Of a DNA stretch of 64,000 nucleotides, positions 18,101-26,643 are shown piece after piece. This DNA comes from Armatimonadota bacterium. GTDB lineage: Bacteria; Armatimonadota; Zipacnadia; Zipacnadales; UBA11051. Every line of letters starts with the position of its first letter. Position 1 is the first letter of the stretch. Under the pieces are notes generated by a model. That model was not told the DNA's origin, ran no database searches, and saw nothing but the letters and a program-made list of their open reading frames with translations. The stretch covers positions 1 to 64,000 of the forward strand of contig JABLXH010000033.1 in the NCBI GenBank assembly GCA_013178155.1. Reading direction: 5' to 3'. Made by a program: the position numbers and the translations under genes.

Positions 18101-19736
18101 ATCCGTACCGGTCAGCGTCCTGCACCAGCGCCAGTCGGCTGAGTTGACGCCGGGCCTGAGCCGCCGCTTCGTCTCGCTGCTCTATACCAGCAGCCCCCGG
18201 CGACAACGGGATCTGCAGCCGGTGCAGTTGCAGGAGAACCTGATCGCCGTGCAGGGCAGCCATCCGGCGCTGCTGCTGACCGGCCCCGCTGCTTCGGACC
18301 GCTTCGCCATCGTGGCAATGGCCGGGTTGCTCAGTACCGAACGACTGTCGCTGGCGGGCCTGACCCGCCTGGACCTGGGCGACGTGCAACTGTCTACAGA
18401 CCAGCCCGTTGATCTCAGTCTGGAACTGGACAATGGCCTCACCATCGTGCGGGGGGCACCGCGCACGGAACTGCACATCACGGTTGGCGGCCGCGAGCGA
18501 ACCTACCGGCTGAAGGAGGAGCAGAAGCAGTTCACGCTTCATGGCAGTTTTCCGGCCACGGAAACCAGCCGACAGATCGAGCGCCTGCTGACTCACCATG
18601 CGGAGCCAACGATGGACGGTACTGCGGTGGCGGCCGCTCAGCCTGCCACGGCCACCTGGACCGCGCTGGAGGCCGGTGGGCAGATCAACTGCCTGAAGGT
18701 GGCCGACCTGCGAGACGGCGCCGGGCAGCGGGTGCTGGTCGGCCGCAATGCACTGCTGCACTGCCTGGACCTTGGCGGTCAGGAACTGTGGCGTTTCGCC
18801 TGCCAAGGTCCCGTGCGGGATGTGGCCTGGGGTGACCTGCGCCCGGAAGCCGGCGACGAGATCGTCGTGGGTTCGGCGGACACGTACCTCTATGTGCTGT
18901 CTGCGGACGGGCAGCTGCTGGAGAGAAAGCAGATGCGGGGTGTGCCCTGGGCTCGCAGCTTCGGCGACCAGGCCTACGCCGTCTGGCACGTTGGTGTCTG
19001 GGACGCCAACGCAGACGGACGGCCTGAGATCATGGTCACGCTAAAGAACTTTGACCTGCAAGCCTATGACGCCGACCTCCGTCTCCTGTGGAAAGACGAC
19101 TACGCTTTGCATGGCAGCGGTCAGCTCGAGTTCGTCGACACCGACCTCGATGGCCAGGCTGACACCACGTTCGTAGGCGACCGCTACGGCTCCGTGGTCG
19201 CCGCGGACGGCCTTGGCAAGAAGCTGTTCTCAGTCTACACCTCCATTGGCGACATGGTCTTTGCGGTGGGTGACGTGGACGGCGATGGCCGGGTCGAGGT
19301 GGTGGCGGGCTCTTCCACCGGCGATCTCGTCTGCGCCCGCTACCCCCAGGGCGAAGTGCTCTGGCGGTTTGACAACTTCGGCTATCCAGTGAAGCGCCTC
19401 CGCACGGTGGACCTGGACGGCGACGGGCGCCAGGAGGTCATCGTGGCCTCGGGCACCGGATGCCTCTACGCCCTGGGCGGCGATGGGCAGGTGCTTTGGC
19501 AGGACCGGGTCGGGCTCACGGTCAACGATGTGCTGGTCACTGCAGCGGGGCCGGCCCGGCTGGTCTATGCCGACGAGAGTGGCCTGGTGCGCCTGGCGAC
19601 GGCGGCGGGGCAGCTTGTGCGCGACTTGCACACCGCCAGCCCCCCGCAATGGCTGCGACAGATTCCCGGTACACCACTGGTGGTGGCCGCTTTGGCCGAC
19701 GGACAGGTTGTGGCCCTGGATCTCGGTACTGAGTGA
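15177..19736 (+). CDS. large secreted heparinase II/III-like protein fused to a C-terminal beta-propeller
   Basis: 1519 residues. A signal peptide (1-22) is followed by a discoidin-like domain (about 25-160), an alpha-toroid (about 330-640), and a heparinase-type beta-sandwich (650-800) with YLILDGFGRGKHLHYDTN and NTTEHAMLTV. A carbohydrate-binding-like segment follows (TSRIAFGVDLPPGEYQLTIF, about 840-940). The last 370 residues are a PQQ/FG-GAP-type beta-propeller with repeats such as DANADGRPEIMVT, DTDLDGQADTTF, DVDGDGRVEVVAG and DLDGDGRQEVIVA. ATG 15177 follows AAGGAGGG. The family core resembles uronate-polysaccharide lyases; the His in KHLHYDTN is the best candidate active-site residue. 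It probably acts at the cell surface; substrate unknown. Confidence 0.85.
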   Translation: MVARSTALVCALILGLALTALAQEANIAFTAGITASPDVEGDVLMALDGNTATALTFAVGTSGEGTVTLTFDAPRMVSGVRLFQPSEVYYSTAYVIEADLDGTGSFTYSLAAGEGAGVDQWLEHRWEPIALRALRFRSTAGVSGGRRAHPALGEIQVLGRAEAGDLTEAAERGVLVPSVPMVRPLSRQTAMVTAGRGPAVMVPPEPAYAEASRELLRGLAAFGPERVASVEQADPGHRTVVCLGNMLNNPLLERLYWNRYTYVDALTPGPGKYLLHVVYDPYPWTGGHDVVVIGCSDPRGAAAGVKAFLGHLQDGALPYLVEGGPEPLVSDEAAQKTAATSPNPTFTDFTAAVQGYLRTGCEAYARKAVAVLDIMAGLYAPGGPRSRVERVAEVLPWNEETTSFDIQCAWDAFEECPLLSDEQRLAETNCLLKFTRDLVSRCSDWARLGQDDSITWNHTTFPLLGIYGGARYFQRYYGLGDMPEKLAKARACFLAQARSWKPEEDSDSYVVLVPDHVATYCLAENELGYFTSGNLQRYADYLVGICDNRGLASGFGDSGISSSPSVPMRHLPLALWWTGDGGYRWLMERYTEGAWKNPYEKGIKAVRPDRFTGVNVFPLDPQVYAFHQKRPSYNEKLVPSDVPQQQAFDKITFRDSWDPDAQYLILDGFGRGKHLHYDTNAIIEFVEGGERWLLDHDYLVRNTTEHAMLTVLRNGRADELVPGMAGLKATCDLPNFGYADTFVRNYGGCDWRRQVLWNRGEYFLVADTVTAREAGSYDLELTWKTMDEAGHQWVDDGGNFVAKRGAGQPETTDCSLLDDPEASGGKALAMDRATSRIAFGVDLPPGEYQLTIFARGVDGSSDSLWASVDLGPNQAFHVPQGRYAPSSANALTADPSPRVTLAGEGPHLLIVTLRENPVVTVDRFVFRDAKGQETTYQAEALPPAPEPKRDLGRSLHIKPATPLRAWVTNHERIGISVPVSVLHQRQSAELTPGLSRRFVSLLYTSSPRRQRDLQPVQLQENLIAVQGSHPALLLTGPAASDRFAIVAMAGLLSTERLSLAGLTRLDLGDVQLSTDQPVDLSLELDNGLTIVRGAPRTELHITVGGRERTYRLKEEQKQFTLHGSFPATETSRQIERLLTHHAEPTMDGTAVAAAQPATATWTALEAGGQINCLKVADLRDGAGQRVLVGRNALLHCLDLGGQELWRFACQGPVRDVAWGDLRPEAGDEIVVGSADTYLYVLSADGQLLERKQMRGVPWARSFGDQAYAVWHVGVWDANADGRPEIMVTLKNFDLQAYDADLRLLWKDDYALHGSGQLEFVDTDLDGQADTTFVGDRYGSVVAADGLGKKLFSVYTSIGDMVFAVGDVDGDGRVEVVAGSSTGDLVCARYPQGEVLWRFDNFGYPVKRLRTVDLDGDGRQEVIVASGTGCLYALGGDGQVLWQDRVGLTVNDVLVTAAGPARLVYADESGLVRLATAAGQLVRDLHTASPPQWLRQIPGTPLVVAALADGQVVALDLGTE

Positions 19737-19758
19737 CACGGGATGAGGTGAGCGGAAG

Positions 19759-20763
19759 ATGCCAGACAAGCGGCTGATGCTGATCGGGGCGGGAGCGCTC
19801 GGACGGCAGCGCGCGCAATGCTTTCGGCGGATCGCGGGGGTGCAACTGGTCGCCGTCGCCTCACGGTCGCAAGACAGCGCCCTGCGCCTGGCGGAGGAAG
19901 TAGGAGCGCCCTTTGCGGGCACGGACCCCGAGCGAATGGCGGATCAGAAGCCCCTGGACGCCGTGGCGATCTGCGCCCCCAATGACCGGCACTACCCGCT
20001 GATCAAGTGGGCGCTGCAACGCAACCTGCATGTCTTCGTCGAGGGGCCCATGTGCAACACCGCCAGACAGGCCGAGGAGCTGAATAACCTGGCCATCGAG
20101 CGTCAGCTCATCGTGGAGGTGGGCTTTCAGCGGCGCTATCACCCGGTCATTCGACGTGCCCGCGATATGGTACAGAGCGGCGGTATGGGCCAGTTCACCT
20201 ACGGCGAAGTGGAGTTCTTCTACAACATACTGGCTGACAGCGCGGGCGGCGATCCCTGGTATGTGGACCAGGAGGTAAGTGGCGGCATGTGCGTCTGCCA
20301 CATGAGCTACGGCCTGAACACGCTTCGCTACATCCTGGGCGACCCGGTCGAGGTCTTTGCTGTCGCCAACAACTTTGCCTTCCGGGGCCCCGGGCACCTC
20401 ACCGAAGAGGCTGTGGCCGCGCTGCTGATGTACCGCAGTGGCGCCGTGGCTCACATCGTGGCCGGCTTTGCGGCCCCGCCTGGCTTCCCCACCGGCACAC
20501 TGAAGGCCTATGGCACCACCGGCGGTTTCACGTTGCAGATACTGGACCCGCCTTACGGCACGTTCTACGCCGGCGGCAGTCAGGACGAGATGCCCAACCC
20601 GCCTGGCAGCGATGACCTCCATGACCAGTGCCTGGCCTTCGTGGAAGCCTTGCACGGACGAGGTGAACTGCTGAACCCGCCCGCGGATAGCTGGCGAGAG
20701 CTGCGGATCATCGAGGGCATACTGCAGTCAGCAAAGCTGCGGCGGCCCATCGCGGTGCCGTAG
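19759..20763 (+). CDS. Gfo/Idh/MocA-family oxidoreductase
   Basis: 334 residues. An N-terminal Rossmann domain with GAGALGRQRAQ (10-20) and AVAICAPNDRHY is followed by a C-terminal alpha/beta domain with GFQRRYHP and GGMCVCHMSYGLNTLRYILG. These enzymes oxidise or reduce sugars with NAD(P). The usual EKP motif, whose lysine helps catalysis, reads EGPM here, so the canonical lysine is missing. It starts 22 bases after the preceding lyase and is likely co-transcribed. The Lys loss could mean an altered reaction or a non-catalytic role. Confidence 0.88.
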   Translation: MPDKRLMLIGAGALGRQRAQCFRRIAGVQLVAVASRSQDSALRLAEEVGAPFAGTDPERMADQKPLDAVAICAPNDRHYPLIKWALQRNLHVFVEGPMCNTARQAEELNNLAIERQLIVEVGFQRRYHPVIRRARDMVQSGGMGQFTYGEVEFFYNILADSAGGDPWYVDQEVSGGMCVCHMSYGLNTLRYILGDPVEVFAVANNFAFRGPGHLTEEAVAALLMYRSGAVAHIVAGFAAPPGFPTGTLKAYGTTGGFTLQILDPPYGTFYAGGSQDEMPNPPGSDDLHDQCLAFVEALHGRGELLNPPADSWRELRIIEGILQSAKLRRPIAVP

Positions 20764-20862
20764 GCTGCGGCACTGCCAGCAGGGCGACAGCGGCACCGAT
20801 GGCGGCAGGGGATGTCGGGTGCCACGGCCAGGCTCCCTCACCGCCAGCACGCCGATGACGGC

Positions 20863-22098
20863 CTACTCCGCGGCCTCCGCTGGAACCTCGGCCGCCATGT
20901 GGGCGCCCCGCGGCACCCGGATCAGGGACGCGAACACCGCATTCAGCAGCGCCAGTACTGCCCCTCCGTAGAACACCCACTGGTGACCGTATTTCATCCA
21001 GACAATCCCGCCGACTGCCGGCAGGGTCATCGAGACCGCGTGGTCGAGGCTAATGCCGAGGCTCAGGCTGGCCGTCACATGCTCAGGCGCGTGGGCAATC
21101 TTAGCCAGGTAGGTAGCCCGAGCGTTGCCAAAACCGAACATCACCTGGTCCAACACGAAGCAGGCAAAGGCGACATAGATGCCCGGCGTCCGCAGGCGGT
21201 GGGCATCACCATAGCCGAGGCAGATGGCCACCAGGATGAGTCCGTCCAGAACGAGCATTTTTCGCTCGCCCCAGCGGTCTATCAGGTTGCCCAGGTAGGG
21301 GCTGGTGAAGACGGTCAGCAGGGCGTTGGCGATGCCAAGGATGGCGAACGTGGTCACGGGCTGGTTGAAGACCTTGATCAGCACCCAGGGGCCAAAGGTG
21401 ATGAAGAGCTGCTTGCGAGCGCCGAAGAGCAGTGACAGCACGTAAAACAGCCAGTACTCCCGCCGCACGACCATCCGGGGCCGGGCGGTCTGACGACCCA
21501 CGTCGCGCATGCGGAAGAACAGCACTGCGGCCACCAGGGCCATCGCTCCGCCAACGATGTAGATGAGCCAATAGGGTGGGGTATCGCGGCCGGCGCTGAT
21601 GACCCAGACAAAGGCAGCCCCGATGATGGTGGCGGCAGCCCCGACGCCCGAGGCCTGTCCCAACCGCCGCCCCCGCCGCTCCTGCTTCGCCAGGCTCATG
21701 GCAATGGCCGAGGTGACTGGCATGACGACATGAGTACCGGTGGCCCACAGCACCGTGAACAGGACCATCCAGGTCCAGGCCGATGAACTGCCGGCGTTGC
21801 GGTCCACCAGGCCGAGACCGACCATGCCCATGCACGTCAGCAGGCCGGAGATACCGGCGACCCGCGTCTCCGGCAGGAAGGCCAGCATGCCGGTCAGCAG
21901 CGCCACCAGAAAGCCCGGCATCTCGCGGGGGAACTCCAGCGCTCCCCGGGCGTCGGCGCCCAGATGGAAGCTATCATCCAGCCAGTTGTTGTAGGAAGTG
22001 TGGAAGCAGCCGCCGGCAACACCCATGAAGGCGAGGGCGAGGAAATAGGTTAGCAACTGAGGGCTGGCGCGACGGAAGCGGTCGGCGAGATGTCTCAT
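20863..22098 (-). CDS. major facilitator superfamily (MFS) transporter
   Basis: 411 residues with about twelve predicted transmembrane segments in two halves of six (for example [64 protein letters not shown]). The motif [17 protein letters not shown] after the seventh segment matches the MFS loop signature. ATG 22098 has GAGGAA at good spacing; the upstream frame to 22182 lies inside the glyA terminator. Not homologous enough by eye to name a substrate; sugar-type import or drug export are both possible. Convergent with the Gfo/Idh gene. Confidence 0.88.
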   Translation of the reverse strand: MRHLADRFRRASPQLLTYFLALAFMGVAGGCFHTSYNNWLDDSFHLGADARGALEFPREMPGFLVALLTGMLAFLPETRVAGISGLLTCMGMVGLGLVDRNAGSSSAWTWMVLFTVLWATGTHVVMPVTSAIAMSLAKQERRGRRLGQASGVGAAATIIGAAFVWVISAGRDTPPYWLIYIVGGAMALVAAVLFFRMRDVGRQTARPRMVVRREYWLFYVLSLLFGARKQLFITFGPWVLIKVFNQPVTTFAILGIANALLTVFTSPYLGNLIDRWGERKMLVLDGLILVAICLGYGDAHRLRTPGIYVAFACFVLDQVMFGFGNARATYLAKIAHAPEHVTASLSLGISLDHAVSMTLPAVGGIVWMKYGHQWVFYGGAVLALLNAVFASLIRVPRGAHMAAEVPAEAAE

Positions 22099-22152
22099 GC
22101 GGGTTCCTCGCTCGGCGCCAGCGCCAGGGCGCAGCGCCCCTTCAGCAAAGAC

Positions 22153-22191
22153 ACGGGGGAAACGCCGTGTCGCGGGCGGCATTTCCCCCGT
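22153..22191 (-). terminator. hairpin terminator downstream of glyA
   Basis: A 14-bp stem with one mismatch (22153-22166 with 22178-22191; outer arms ACGGGGGAAA and TTTCCCCCGT) starts 31 bases beyond the glyA stop. On the minus strand it is followed by GTCTTTG, a weak T-rich tail. Confidence 0.6.
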
Positions 22192-22221
22192 CTGGTCATC
22201 AGGCGTGTCCGACGGTACGTG

Positions 22222-23490
22222 CTAGATGAGATCCTCGTAGATCGGGAAGGCCTCGCAGAGCTGAGCCACCTGGTCACGGACCTCAGCGATAACGGTTTCG
22301 TTGGGCGTCCCGTCCTCCTTGCGCCCATCGTGGATGACCCGCGCAATCCACTTGCCGATGAGCTGCATCTCGGGCTCCTTCATCCCCCGCGTCGTGACTG
22401 CCGGAGTGCCCGGGCGGATGCCACTGGTCTCAGCGGGACTGGCCGGGTCACCGGGGATCAGGTTCTTGTTGCAGCACATCCCGGCGGCTTCCAGCAGGTT
22501 GGCCGCTTCGCGCCCGGTGATGCCCTTGTTACGCAGGTCCACCAGCATCAGATGGTTATCGGTGCCTCCGGTGACGAGGGTGAAGTCCTCCTCCAGCAGG
22601 GACTGCGCCAGCGACTGGGCGTTGCGGATGATCTGCCGCTGGTATTCGCGGAAGCCAAACTCCTGGGCTTCCTTGAAGGCCACGGCCTTGGCGGCGATAA
22701 TCTGCATCAACGGTCCGGCCTGCACGCCCGGGAAGACCGCGCGGTCCAGGCGGTCGGCGAGGCGCTCCGGGCAGAGGATAAGCGCGCCGCGGGGCCCGCG
22801 CAGCGTTTTGTGGGTGGTGGAGGTGACTATGTCGCAATAGGGCACCGGGTCCGGATGGGAGCCGGCCGCGACCAGACCCACGATGTGGGCGATGTCCGCC
22901 ATCAGGAAGGCGCCGACTTCCTCGGCAATCTCCCGGAAGCGCTGGAAGTCAATGATACGCGGATAGGCGCTGGCCCCGGCGATGATCAGCTTCGGCCGCA
23001 CCTGCTTGGCGACCTCCATGATCCCGTCATAGTCCAGGCGGTCGGTCTCCGGGTTCAGCCCATAGGCATGAGCCTCATAGAAGTAGCCCGAGAAGTTCCG
23101 GTCCAGCCCGTGGGTCAGGTGGCCGCCGTGGGCTACACTCATGCCCAGGATGCGGTCGCCTTTCTCCAGCAAGCAGTAGAACGCCGCCATGTTAGCCTGG
23201 GAGCCGGTATGGACCTGGACATTGGCATGCTCGCAGCGAAAGATGTCCTTGGCGCGATCAATCGCCAGTTGCTCCAGGGCGTCGTAGGCCTCACAGCCGT
23301 TGTAGTAGCGCCTCTTCGGGTAACCCTCGGCGTACTTGTTGGTGAATATGGAACCCATCGCTTCCATCACGGCGCGGGAAGCGTAGTTCTCGGAAGGGAT
23401 GAGCATCAGGGTGGTCTTCTGGCGGTCCAGCTCCTGAGCCATGATCTTGGCGATCTCATGGTCGGCCTGGGCCAGAGTGCGGTTCATCAT
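22222..23490 (-). CDS. glyA: serine hydroxymethyltransferase
   Basis: 422 residues, the usual bacterial length. A PLP enzyme interconverting serine and glycine with tetrahydrofolate, feeding one-carbon units to purine and thymidylate synthesis. Visible are LIPSENYAS (30-38), [40 protein letters not shown] and the lysine loop [14 protein letters not shown] 23490 is followed by a second ATG, with AAGGAGAA about ten bases upstream. It lies downstream of purH on the same strand after purH's own terminator-like hairpin, a sensible neighbour since PurH uses formyl-tetrahydrofolate. Confidence 0.97.
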   Translation of the reverse strand: MMNRTLAQADHEIAKIMAQELDRQKTTLMLIPSENYASRAVMEAMGSIFTNKYAEGYPKRRYYNGCEAYDALEQLAIDRAKDIFRCEHANVQVHTGSQANMAAFYCLLEKGDRILGMSVAHGGHLTHGLDRNFSGYFYEAHAYGLNPETDRLDYDGIMEVAKQVRPKLIIAGASAYPRIIDFQRFREIAEEVGAFLMADIAHIVGLVAAGSHPDPVPYCDIVTSTTHKTLRGPRGALILCPERLADRLDRAVFPGVQAGPLMQIIAAKAVAFKEAQEFGFREYQRQIIRNAQSLAQSLLEEDFTLVTGGTDNHLMLVDLRNKGITGREAANLLEAAGMCCNKNLIPGDPASPAETSGIRPGTPAVTTRGMKEPEMQLIGKWIARVIHDGRKEDGTPNETVIAEVRDQVAQLCEAFPIYEDLI

Positions 23491-23551
23491 GGTGATGGCT
23501 TCTCCTTGCTCTATGGCGTAGGCACGTCAGTGGTACGATCCCCCCGCGTCG

Positions 23552-23572
23552 GCGCGTCAGTCCCTGACGCGC
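23552..23572. repeat. REP-like palindrome (copy 1)
   Basis: GCGCGTCAG-TCC-CTGACGCGC, a perfect 9-bp palindrome, preceded by a half copy GCACGTCAG at 23522-23530. The same element with one change lies at 56268-56288. Intergenic in both places, as REP elements are. Confidence 0.5.
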
Positions 23573-23593
23573 GCCGTCAGTCATGCGCTGAGA

Positions 23594-23634
23594 GCCCCGC
23601 GCAGGTACGGCAGGAAGCCCGACCTGCGCGGGGC
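23594..23634 (-). terminator. hairpin terminator downstream of purH
   Basis: A perfect 13-bp stem, GCCCCGCGCAGGT (23594-23606) with ACCTGCGCGGGGC (23622-23634), and a 15-base loop, about 110 bases past the purH stop and before glyA. No T-run, so it may act as an attenuator or RNA-stabilising structure instead. Confidence 0.5.
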
Positions 23635-23747
23635 CGATACCCGGACCGCCCCGGGGGGTCAGATGAGAGGCTACGGCCACGCCCTTCACACTCCGTCTGC
23701 GTGCGCCATGGCGCTTCGCACAAGCTGGCGAACCGCCCGCACCCGCC

Positions 23748-25388
23748 TCAATGCCAGAAATGCCGCATCCCGGTCAGCACCATGACCAGACCGTGCTCGT
23801 CGGCGGCCTGGATGACCTCCTCGTCGCGGATTGAGCCGCCGGGCTGGATGACCGCGATGGCTCCCGTCTTGGCGCAGGCGTCCAGACCGTCACGGGCCGG
23901 GAACATGGCGTCGGAAGCCAGGACCGACCCCGCGGCCCGTCTGCCGGCCTTGCGCGCGGCGATCATGGCGCTGTCCACACGGCTCATCTGCCCCGCTCCG
24001 CAACCCACTAACCGTGTGCCCTGCACCAGGACGATGGCATTGCTCTTGACGTGCTTGGCGATCTTGTCGGCAAAGAGCAGCGACTGAAGCTGCGCCTCCG
24101 TGGGCTGCAGCTTGCTGACAACTTTGAGGTCCAGCTTGTTGACACTCTGGGCATCGGGCGTCTGTACCACCAGTCCGCCGGGGATCTTCTTGAGGTCGAA
24201 GTCCTGCTCGCGCCCCGCCGGCGCCCAGTCCGGTTGAGCCATGACCCGCATGTTCTTGTGCTTCCGCAGGAGCTCCAGGGCCTCCGGCTCATAGCCCGGC
24301 GCAATGATCGCTTCGACGAAAGCGGCCAGGATGGTGCTCTCGTAGTCCCCGGACTCCTCGCGGTACCGCGGGGCGATGACATCCTGCAGATACTCGGCGT
24401 TGCCGATCATGCGTGCCGTTTCCACGTCTACCACGCGGTTGAAGCCGATGACGCCGCCGAAGGCCGAGATGGGGTCGGCTGCCCAGGCGTCAGCGAAGGC
24501 CTGCGCCAGCGTCGCTGCCGAGGCCGCACCGCAGGGGTTGAGGTGCTTGATGATGATGGCCGTCGGCTCCTCGAAGTCCCGCGCCGCCTCCATGGCCGCG
24601 GTCAGGTCCAGGAAGTTGTTGAAGGACAACTCCTTCTCTCCGGAGAGCTTCTCGGCCCGGGCCAGACCAGGCTCATGCGCGTTTAGGTCGGCGTACAATG
24701 CCGCCGACTGGTGCGGGTTCTCGCCATAGCGCAAGTCGTCCCCCACCTTCGCATACCATGGCGCGAAGTAGCTGGGAAACAGGCTCTTCTCCGCGGCGAA
24801 CTCCCGGGAGAGGTACTGGGCGATGGCGGCATCGTACTGCCCTGTATGGGCGAAGGCCTCCAGGGCCAGCTTCTGGCGGGTCTCCAGGGACAGTGCTCCG
24901 TCATTGGCCTGCAGCTCAGCCAGCACCTCGGCGTAGAAGGCCGGCTTGCATACGACGGCCACGTACTTGTGGTTTTTGGCCGCAGCCCGCAGCATCGCCG
25001 GGCCACCGATATCAATGTTCTCCACAGCCTCGGCCAGCGTCACCCCCGGCTTGGCCACTGTCTGCTGGAAGGGGTAGAGATTGACCACGACCATGTCAAT
25101 CATCTCGATGCCCAGTTCTGCCGCCTCGTCCATGTGCGATTGCTTGTCCCGCACCGCCAGTAACCCACCGTGCACCTTCGGATGCAGGGTCACGACCCGG
25201 TGGTCCATGATCTGCGGGAAACCCGTATAGCTCTCCACGGCCCGCACGGGCACGCCGGCCTCCTCCAGTTGCCGACGCGTGCCACCGGTGGAGAGTATCT
25301 CGACCCCCAGGGCGACGAGCCCCTGGGCGAACTCCACGATGCCGGTCTTGTCGCTGACACTGAGCAAGGCGCGAGTGACTTTCTTCAC
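23748..25388 (-). CDS. purH: bifunctional AICAR formyltransferase/IMP cyclohydrolase
   Basis: 546 residues, somewhat longer than the common 510-530. It catalyses the last two steps of IMP synthesis. The N-terminal MGS-like cyclohydrolase domain starts [15 protein letters not shown] and shows STGGT and HPKVHGGLL; the C-terminal formyltransferase domain shows [32 protein letters not shown] and the catalytic-type [11 protein letters not shown] chose GTG 25388 because GGAGGACGACC sits just upstream; the frame to 25436 adds unrelated residues. A consensus promoter lies about 115 bases upstream (25503-25531). Confidence 0.97.
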   Translation of the reverse strand: MKKVTRALLSVSDKTGIVEFAQGLVALGVEILSTGGTRRQLEEAGVPVRAVESYTGFPQIMDHRVVTLHPKVHGGLLAVRDKQSHMDEAAELGIEMIDMVVVNLYPFQQTVAKPGVTLAEAVENIDIGGPAMLRAAAKNHKYVAVVCKPAFYAEVLAELQANDGALSLETRQKLALEAFAHTGQYDAAIAQYLSREFAAEKSLFPSYFAPWYAKVGDDLRYGENPHQSAALYADLNAHEPGLARAEKLSGEKELSFNNFLDLTAAMEAARDFEEPTAIIIKHLNPCGAASAATLAQAFADAWAADPISAFGGVIGFNRVVDVETARMIGNAEYLQDVIAPRYREESGDYESTILAAFVEAIIAPGYEPEALELLRKHKNMRVMAQPDWAPAGREQDFDLKKIPGGLVVQTPDAQSVNKLDLKVVSKLQPTEAQLQSLLFADKIAKHVKSNAIVLVQGTRLVGCGAGQMSRVDSAMIAARKAGRRAAGSVLASDAMFPARDGLDACAKTGAIAVIQPGGSIRDEEVIQAADEHGLVMVLTGMRHFWH

Positions 25389-25502
25389 GGTCGTCCTCCG
25401 AGGTAAGCGGTGAGGCACGCCAAACCGCGCCCGCAAGAATACGGGCGCAGCAGAGCCGGTTTCCGGGGGCTGCGAAGTGGGTTATGGCTGTGGTACTCGG
25501 CC

Positions 25503-25531
25503 ATTATAGCGGGGAGCGGAGGGCCTGTCAA
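25503..25531 (-). promoter_or_regulatory. consensus sigma-70 promoter of purH
   Basis: On the minus strand TTGACA (25526-25531), 17 bases, TATAAT (25503-25508): both boxes and the spacer are perfect consensus. Transcription would start near 25496, giving purH a leader of about 108 bases. Confidence 0.85.
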
Positions 25532-25560
25532 AGCGCGCCGCCAGGACCGCGAGTTCCATC

Positions 25561-25588
25561 TTGACAGCCGGCCACTAGCAGGTATAGT
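25561..25588 (+). promoter_or_regulatory. sigma-70-type promoter for the gene at 25804
   Basis: TTGACA (25561-25566), 16 bases, TATAGT (25583-25588). It faces away from the purH promoter with the -35 boxes 29 bases apart. The predicted leader is about 210 bases before ATG 25804. Confidence 0.65.
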
Positions 25589-25803
25589 ATCTGGACACTG
25601 ACGTGGCTGTCGCAGGAGCCAAGCACCCGGGGGTTTCTTGACGTGGTCTGGTGCGCCTGTCTTGCCATGTCGTCCCCCAGTTGTCCCGCTTCACGGGGGA
25701 GCCGAATCGCCCCCCCCCGAGCGCCTCCTATCGCCTGCCCCAGCCTGAGCCGTTTCGTGCATCCCATCATGTGGCTGAAGCAGAGGAATAGGAGAGAGAA
25801 ACC

Positions 25804-26568
25804 ATGTTGAGAACGGCTATGCTCATCAGCGCTCTGCTGATGGTCAGGAGCCTGTCTGCTGTGGCTGGCAACGTCATCGAGTACGTCTGGGACCCGGCAC
25901 CCGCGGTCACAGGCCAGCTGATTCCGTGTGCGTCGCTGACGATCGAGGCGGGTGAGCAGGTCAGCTACATCTTCCGCACAGAGGACTGGGACACCCGGAC
26001 TAAGAAGGTCGACGGCGTTCCAGTCAACGCCGTGGCCGAGAACTTCATCGGCGTGGTTGGCAGTCGGTCAGTGCAGAGCTGTCAGAACGGCGGCACGTGC
26101 ACTGCCGTGTCGTACCCGCCCCCTGCCCGCACCTACGCCGACTGGCTCCAGTACGGTAGCGCACCCGGCCCTCTGGAGGCTGAGGCGACAGCTTACGACA
26201 CATGGTACGCTGACGACCAAGGGATTCTGCCACAGCAACCGGCTGACGGGACCCATTCGGGCTCCACTGACGATGCAATGGCAGGTCCGTGTATCATGAC
26301 AGTTACGATCACGCCCAACTGCGGCTGGATCTACGGCACGGTATCCGGCCCCGGAGGCCCGATTGGCTATATCACCGTTAAGCTCTATGTCGGAACCCAA
26401 TACCTCAGAGAGGTCCCGGCCGACGGGTCCGGCTACTACGTCTTCCGCTACGTTGCCGCCGGTAACTACACGGTGAAGGCCACGACACCAATGGGCAAGA
26501 CGGGGCAAGCCGGCGCAACCGTGACGAAGGGCAACGGAACACAGGCCAACATCACAATCAACCCCTAG
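25804..26568 (+). CDS. secreted protein with C-terminal carboxypeptidase-regulatory-like beta domain
   Basis: 254 residues: signal peptide (MLRTAMLISALLMVRSLSAVAG), a middle region with four cysteines (two pairs possible: PCASL, SCQNGGTC, GPCIM) and no recognised domain, and a C-terminal 75-residue beta-sandwich (WIYGTVSGPGGPIGYITVKLY ... YYVFRYVAAGNYTVKATTP) of the carboxypeptidase D regulatory-like type. Such domains are common as modules of cell-surface proteins. ATG 25804 has AGGAGAG upstream. First gene of a plus-strand set with 26644 and 27757. Function unknown; a surface or pilus-associated adhesin is possible. Confidence 0.75.
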   Translation: MLRTAMLISALLMVRSLSAVAGNVIEYVWDPAPAVTGQLIPCASLTIEAGEQVSYIFRTEDWDTRTKKVDGVPVNAVAENFIGVVGSRSVQSCQNGGTCTAVSYPPPARTYADWLQYGSAPGPLEAEATAYDTWYADDQGILPQQPADGTHSGSTDDAMAGPCIMTVTITPNCGWIYGTVSGPGGPIGYITVKLYVGTQYLREVPADGSGYYVFRYVAAGNYTVKATTPMGKTGQAGATVTKGNGTQANITINP

Positions 26569-26591
26569 ATGCCGCACCACCAAGGACCGGG

Positions 26592-26626
26592 AGCGGGGGA
26601 CGGCGCCACAGGTGCTGCCCCCCGCT
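26592..26626 (+). terminator. intercistronic hairpin
   Basis: AGCGGGGG (26592-26599) pairs perfectly with CCCCCGCT (26619-26626), with a GGCGCC palindrome inside the loop. It lies between the stop at 26568 and ATG 26644 and may partly separate the two genes. No T-run. Confidence 0.4.
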
Positions 26627-26643
26627 AGAAGGGAGTTGCGGAG

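Larger units (their letters stand above)
25389..25803. other. divergent regulatory region between purH and the secreted-protein gene
   Basis: 415 bases with no gene. It holds two divergent promoters (25503-25531 minus, 25561-25588 plus), a run of nine C at 25710-25718, and a plus-strand leader of about 210 bases. I recognise no known riboswitch in the leader and see no conserved small reading frame. Confidence 0.6.

Noticed and set aside
17643-18989. A 448-residue minus-strand frame inside the 1519-residue lyase
   Set aside because: Shadow frame with Gln/His/Arg-rich, motif-free sequence.
23522-23634. Clustered palindromes as a CRISPR array
   Set aside because: Only one full and one half copy of a REP-like palindrome plus a terminator hairpin; no regular spacers.
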